64,000 bases of DNA, from the NCBI GenBank assembly GCA_000711775.1, contig ARYC01001377.1, positions 1 to 64,000 on the forward strand, read 5' to 3'. This document shows positions 58,425 through 64,000 of the stretch, one piece after another. A model generated the notes under the pieces. The model did not search any database and was not told the DNA's origin. It saw only the letters and a program-made list of their open reading frames with translations. Made by a program: the position numbers and the translations under genes. Source of the DNA: Oxytricha trifallax. Taxonomy: Eukaryota; Ciliophora; Spirotrichea; Sporadotrichida; Oxytrichidae. Numbering within the stretch: the first letter of the stretch is position 1; each line of letters begins with the position of its first letter.

Positions 58425-59920
58425 GTATGTTGGGGGGGGGTCTAAGTCGGTACCACTCAATTTTCGAAATTCTAAGTCGGTACCATATGAAAAAAATTCT
58501 TTTACCCCAAAATCCTAAGTCGGTACCACTAAAAAAATTTTATTTTTTTCAACCAATAAATTAAATATTTATTTAAAAGTAAATTAATTTTTATATTATG
58601 AAAATCTTTTTACTTAATTATATAAAAAAATTTTTAATGTAACGAAAAAAAAGACATCAAGATATTGTAAATACTGCTGATCAAATTATTCATGATTTAC
58701 AATTTATAAAGGATATCAAAAATGTCATTGAAGCACTCTAAGATGTTGGTATTCTTGAAAGAGATGTGAAATGCAATGAATGTTGACTGGATATGAAATT
58801 AAAATCAAGAAATGATACACCTGACGAACTTTTATACCAATGCCAAAGATCTTGCAGGAAAAAAAAATCAATTCAGTAAATATTTTTATTTGACAAGCAT
58901 TAACAGCATATTTTAACTTGGTATTTATTGGTTTTTCACTACTTTGCAATCGGATATAGTTCAGCTCTTACTAAGTATAATTTAAACATGTTTAACTGCC
59001 ATTTAAATCAAAAATTAATAAAAATGTTTTCTAAGATGTATGAAAATAAGTAGCAAAATATATGAAAATTTTTCACATTTAAAATGAAGAATAAATACTT
59101 AATGGAGATATTGAAGTGGACGAAAGTTTATTTACTCATGGAAAATTTCTTTATGATGAAGGCTAAATTTAACAATAAATAAATAGTGGTAGAGTTGACA
59201 GATAAATCTGGGTATTTGGTATGATAGAAAGACAATCTAAAAAAGCTAAAGTATTCATAGTTTAGAACAGAACGAGAGAGACATTATGGGCAATAATTTA
59301 ATAATATTCATAGATAGGTTCAATTATTCATCATGATGGCTTTAGATCTTATTAAAATATGCCATTTAGAGAAGCAGGATTATAAAATAAAAGGTATGTT
59401 CATGAGGAATTAAAATTTAATATGTTTAATCAATAATAGCAACAACAATAATAATAATAATAAAATGATGATGAAGAAAATGATGAAGATTATGATGAAG
59501 AATTTGAAGAAGAAGAAAAAAAATAAGGTTAAGATGTTGAAATGTAAGATGAAGATGAAAACGACAATGAAAATATAAGACCAAGAAATTTTAGAGGTAC
59601 AAACTAAATTGAAAGTTTATGGTTTTAACTTAAAAGATATATTAAAAATATTTATAGCACAGTAAGCGATGAAAATTTACATGACTTTTTAATGGAGGCA
59701 CTTTGGAGAAGACATGTCAAAATGAAAAAAGAAAAACCAGATGAGTCATTAGCTGAGATTTTTAATATATTATTAATTAATTAAAATTTTTGGATGAAAA
59801 AAATAAAATTTTTTTAGTGGTACCGACTTAGGATTTTGGGGTAAAAAAAAATTTTTCATATGGTACCGACTTAGGATTTCGAAAATTGAGTGGAACCGAC
59901 TTAGACCCCCCCGTATGTTG
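58425..59920 (+). mobile_element. Merlin (IS1595/IS1016-like) DNA transposon
   Basis: Insert 58433-59912 flanked by the perfect 8-bp target duplication GTATGTTG (58425-58432 and 59913-59920). Inverted termini begin with a G run and contain three direct sub-repeats of TAAGTCGGTACCA spaced over about 90 bp, mirrored at the other end. An 8-9 bp duplication, GG-starting termini and a DDE transposase of the IS1595 type define Merlin. Confidence 0.95.
58637..59889 (+). pseudogene. Merlin transposase, DDE_Tnp_IS1595 type
   Basis: ATG 58637 (MQRKKRHQDIVNTADQIIHD). The N-terminal zinc-ribbon-like part (CNEC...YQCQRSCRKK) has a TGA at about 58784 and is joined by a frame change near 59045 to a clean catalytic half. 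First Asp: GDIEVDESLFTHGKF (about 59104-59148); second: SIIHHDGFRSYQNMPF (about 59312-59360); Glu: GTNQIESLWFQLKRYIKNIY (about 59598-59655). Between the second Asp and the Glu lies an insertion of a Gln run encoded mainly by TAA/TAG and a very acidic stretch (about 59428-59575). The frame has no TGA until 59887, inside the right terminus. Confidence 0.93.
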
Positions 59921-59924
59921 TAAT

Positions 59925-60340
59925 CTTATAGTAAAAAAATTGCTCTTGTTAACTTTAATAATTTATATTCTTTTATCTAAAGGCTTCTTACAAGCATTAT
60001 TGAACAATTAAAAACTCATAGTTTGATTATACTGTTTAATTTACTTCTAATGAAAATTTTTTAGATAAGTTTAAAAACTTTATAATAAATATGAATATTG
60101 CTCATTGATTAATACAGAAGAATGTACTTTACTTTTAGCACATGCAAGTTTCTACTTTGCTATAATTTATTATTTGTAGCTATAAATACAAATGTAAAAA
60201 GATTCAATACCGTCAATTACTAAAATATTTAAAGCTCATTATATAGACTATAAAGTTTCATGGGGGGGGTTCATTTTAACAAGTATTTAATTATTTTAAA
60301 CAAGGAATTACTATGATAACTCATAAATGAATCCACTATA
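59925..60340. other. AT-rich stretch, no gene seen
   Basis: AT-rich with a G8 run at 60261-60268. Confidence 0.4.
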
Positions 60341-60850
60341 TTAAGACAATTAAATTAATATAGTTTGAATTCCTACAGTTATTTTATCTTTTTCAAGTTT
60401 AAGTGTAGTACCAACATTTTCTGGTCCTTTTACTATAACTTTGTCAGAAATAACCGCAAAAGCATTGGGAATAAATTCATCTCAGTGATGATTAGGATAA
60501 AAATACAATTTAAATAAATAATTGAACTTATTCAAAAGTTTACTTTTAAATTCTCTCAATCACGTTGACAGCCTAACCATAAATTATATAATAATTAATC
60601 ACTATTTTCAAGTGAACATACACTATTCATGATCAAACTATGAAATTTAATAACACCTCTGCTTAGTTTGACAAACGATTTTTAGTGAATCAGTCTCCTA
60701 CATTAATTGATTATGATATGATTAAATTGTTGTAGAGATATAAACACAAACATTTCTCGATTTCATGACAACAAATTTACATTTATTTTTACCTGAGATA
60801 AGTAGGGTATTTTTGTTAACCAAATAAACATTGTTTCCTTTAAGAGCCAT
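60340..60850 (-). CDS. gene fragment in two segments (possible macronuclear-destined segments)
   Basis: Minus strand: ATG 60850 begins MALKGNNVYLVNKNTLLIS, ending at about 60793 at a GTAAAA donor-like site. A second segment from about 60482 reads DEFIPNAFAVISDKVIVKGP then ENVGTTLKLEKDKITVGIQT. Joining the two across the roughly 310-bp gap keeps the frame exactly (TCA G|AT GAA). The gap is far longer than the 27-60 bp introns seen elsewhere here, so it may be an internal eliminated sequence rather than an intron. The sequence looks like beta-strand repeats; no family recognised. Confidence 0.45.
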
Positions 60851-61058
60851 TTTAGAAGAGAGTCAGTTACTCATGTAATTAATTCGATATTTCTTTGTAA
60901 ATATAATAAACCTTTAATGAAAGATAATATAAAAATGGCATTTCGATTGAAGATGAATTAAGATCAATTGATTTAGACATGTTGGCAAGTTATTTAAATG
61001 TCGATTAATATTGAAATGATGTGAATGTAATAATATTTTTACTAATTTGATAGTGTTT

Positions 61059-61830
61059 AATAAGCTAAATTTTTTTAAAAATAAATCGAATTTAATTTGA
61101 AATATACATTAATGAATATAAAGGTGTAAAGGTGAATTAAGACAATTAAGAATGTGTAAGGTAAAGCCCTAATTAGGGCATTTAATTTAGTTATTTCTCA
61201 ATAAGCTGATTTCTAATCAACCCAATATATTCTTGCTGCCTTCCTTTGGCTTATAAGCTCAAAATCTTCCAAAATCACCCACTTCAAGGGTCATTTTCCA
61301 AAAATCTGTTTTTTAAGTAAAAGTCTAATAGAGGGCTGTAATGCCCATTTTATGTTAATTCTTAATTAAAGTAGAAATTATATATTAAAATTTTAAATTC
61401 ATATTTTAAAACGTAATAAATTTAAGGCTGATTTAAATTCTCTATAGAGAATTCTATTAAAACTAATTTAAGTTTAATTTTTAATGATTTTTAATAATTA
61501 AAACCTAATAATTTCTACTTTATTTAAGAATTAACATAAAATGGGCATTATAGCCCTCTATAAGACTTTTACTTAAAAAACAGATTTTTGGAAAATGACC
61601 CTTGAAGTGGGTGATTTTGAAAATTTTGAGCTTATAAGCTCAAGGAAGGCAGTCAAGAATATCTTGGGTTGATTAGAAATCAGCTTATTGAGAAATAACT
61701 AAATTAAATGCCCTAATTAGGGCTTTACCTTATACATTCTTAATTGTCTTAATTCACCTTTACACCTTTATATTCATTAATGTATATTTCAAATTAAATT
61801 CGATTTATTTCAAAAAAATTTAGCTTATTA
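61059..61830. mobile_element. foldback (long inverted repeat) element
   Basis: Two arms of about 300 bp (61059-61365 and 61520-61830) are near-perfect inverted repeats, starting TAATAAGCTAAATTTTTTT and including GTAAAGCCCTAATTAGGGCA and CACCCACTTCAAGGGTCATT. The AT-rich loop of about 150 bp is non-coding. Probably a non-autonomous DNA element; likely TA target. Confidence 0.9.
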
Positions 61831-62840
61831 TCTATATTAAAATTCTAGCTCTTGACTCACTGCTACATATAATATAGTTATTAGTTCAAAATTCAAAAAT
61901 GAAATTAAATTATTAAAAACATTCTTTAATGCTTAATAAATTACTCTTTTACTCTGATTATTTAGACTCCTAGCATTAATACTTATTAGATATAAGTGCT
62001 TATAGCTTTGATAAATATTACTAGAAGCTTATTAAGATATGCTTTGTGCATTCATAACGCCAAAAATGAGATAGATAACAGAAATGTAAGCAAAACATAA
62101 TAAACTACTATTAGAGTATTAAGGCTCATCTAATACTTATAAAAGGTGGACCTTTCCACACTAAACATTAAAAATACAAGGAAATGGGTTTGTTGAAACT
62201 GTTATTGTAATTTGAAAGTTTTATCTTGCTGTTTCGTTAATTGATTAAATGCCATATTAATAAAGCCTAATTTGGATTCATTCTATTTCTGCAAACTATG
62301 TAGTACTTCTTTCAAACTTGAATTTGATGTTAGAAAATACAGTTTGAATATAAATGATAAATTTTGGTAGACATCATATCAAATGAAGCAATTTAGAGTA
62401 TAATTTAGGAAATAATCAATAAATTAATTTAAATATTGGTATTGTTATTTTCAATGTCCACTTATTATATGTCAATAAAAGTCTTTTACAACATTAAATA
62501 AAATAAAAATATAAATAAAAAGATATAGCTTTAAAAAGGTGTTATATAATCTTATAATCAGTTATTTGCAAGTAAACTGAAATCTAATACGATCCAGTTA
62601 TAACTTACATTTTACAAATAATTGGTGAAGCAATTAGCAAATTAATATTAACTATATATGGAATTCAATTATTTGATAAAAATACAAATTAAAATATTAA
62701 TAGGCTTTTTATGAAAATATAAAAAGCTTTTGATTGGTTAATATAGATTTTTATTCCATAAATATGATGAATATATTAATGAAAGGGATCTCACTTAATG
62801 ACTAATTTAAAGGTAATTAAATGTAACTATATAATCCACC

Positions 62841-62881
<41 letters not shown>

Positions 62882-64000
62882 TATTTAGTAAAATTAGTAC
62901 AATTATAATTTTAAAATTGAGGTATATTTTTGCTAATTTCAAATGCCGAACCATCTATTTCAAGAAGCTAAAGATACTATAGTTGTATATTACTTAATTG
63001 TTCGAAATAGTAATCCTCAGAATATTTTGATATTTTTATAAACAATAAAGATATATAGGGAATTCTCTATTACAAATTTAGAAAAAGCAAAAGTAGAATA
63101 TTTTAGAATGTAATATCTATAATTTGATACATCAGTTAACTCATTTTATAAATAAAATAGTAATAATATATTGATTGTTTTATAATAAGATAAAGTATTA
63201 TAGATTGGTAAATGCTAGGTAGTTAAGGAAAGATTATGATAGTGTAATTTTAATGGTATAACTCTCAATCAATTTCTTCCAAAATGGCAAATGAAAATAT
63301 TTGTATACTTATGTAATGTTCAGGATCATGATGAAATTTAAATGAACACTTGATTATAAGCAAAAATCTTCGTCAATTATTAATAATTTCACTTCAAATG
63401 AATTAAAGTTTCCATTTTATATATCTTGAGATAAATTTAAACCACATAAATTAATTAAAAAATAATGCCATAAAATTAATAGAAAATACTTAAGTCGCCA
63501 TAGGTACTTTGACGTATAATTTACAATTAACTTTCCTATAATTTAGTAATGGAAATATTATTATTTTTAAAAATGTGGATAATATTGAATACTTTAAAAT
63601 TTATTGTCTCTATACTCTTCCTTAGAATTCCACCAACTTCGAGTTACTAAAGATATTGCTAATACAAATTTCCATCAATTGAAATTTATTTATTGAAAAT
63701 TTTTTCTTTAAAAAAGACAAACAGGTTCATCTATAATTGCTTGCTACTCTAATTGAGTTATTTTTATGTTTAAAATAGAAAGTTTAACTTTTTTAATTCT
63801 TTAAAGAAGTTTGATGAAAATATCAAAGAGATTCTATTAATAACAATGCTTATAATTGGGATCTTTTCATTGACTTGACTTCTTAGTATTTTCTTATATA
63901 ATAACTACTAAATAAGCTTATCAATAGTATTGATTATCTTTGGTGTAGATTGAGTAATAAACGCCTGTAAATGATATAGATACTGTAATTAACACCTTTA
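61831..64000. other. AT-rich stretch, no gene seen
   Basis: No sustained coding frame; the best, at 62184 (MGLLKLLLQFESFILLFRQL), is only 45 codons. Contains a (TTA)n run at about 62840-62881. Confidence 0.5.
62840..62881. repeat. (TTA)n microsatellite
   Basis: About 42 bp of TTA units. No retro-unit tail module was found next to it. Confidence 0.95.

Overview
The window looks like germline (micronuclear) DNA of a stichotrichous spirotrich ciliate of the Oxytricha/Stylonychia kind. Three things support this. (1) Long protein-like frames stay open only if TAA and TAG are read as Gln and TGA as the only stop. (2) At 15841-19940 there is a 4,100-bp TBE (telomere-bearing element) with C4A4 telomere-like inverted termini and an ANT target duplication, a family known to me only from such ciliates. 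(3) The DNA is very AT-rich, densely filled with nested transposons, and holds only scraps of cellular-type coding sequence. All calls come from hand translation.

Layout. 1-3.5 kb: a SecA-like ATPase gene (-) with a divergent ORF. 5.6-10.3 kb: two non-LTR retrotransposon units, a gene scrap and a GC-rich repeat (A). 11-15 kb: coding-like ORFs in AT-rich DNA. 15.3-19.94 kb: repeat D split by the TBE. 21-25.4 kb: two small ORFs, a retro-unit with a perfect 21-bp target duplication, and repeat B. 27.5-40.1 kb: two TBE-related transposons (I and G) separated by a palindrome-rich inverted-repeat element. 41.3-41.9 kb: repeat E with a beta-tubulin scrap. 43-46.9 kb: a second SecA-like gene with its own divergent neighbour. 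47-54.6 kb: a third TBE-related transposon (J), its 22-kDa-type gene cut by a retro-unit with a 17-bp target duplication. 55-62 kb: a hypothetical spliced gene, a telomere-ended MITE, repeat C, a Merlin/IS1595 transposon, a spliced gene fragment and a foldback element. The rest is AT-rich DNA in which I see nothing.

The most interesting signal is the group I, G and J. Each encodes an IS630/Tc1-type DDE transposase, a homologue of the TBE '22-kDa' protein, and a protein with two N-terminal C2H2 zinc fingers fused to an MT-A70 (METTL3/MTA-type) adenine methyltransferase domain. In the TBE of the same window the zinc-finger protein carries a protein kinase domain instead. The TBE and G are collinear, so the effector domain on a transposon-encoded zinc-finger protein appears to have been exchanged. 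Other leads: two diverged SecA-like ATPases; retrotransposon units that each carry a different ORF behind a similar 3' hairpin tail; and a dispersed repeat family whose perfect inverted arms differ in sequence from copy to copy while the GC-rich module inside is conserved and host gene scraps (beta-tubulin, serine carboxypeptidase) are carried.
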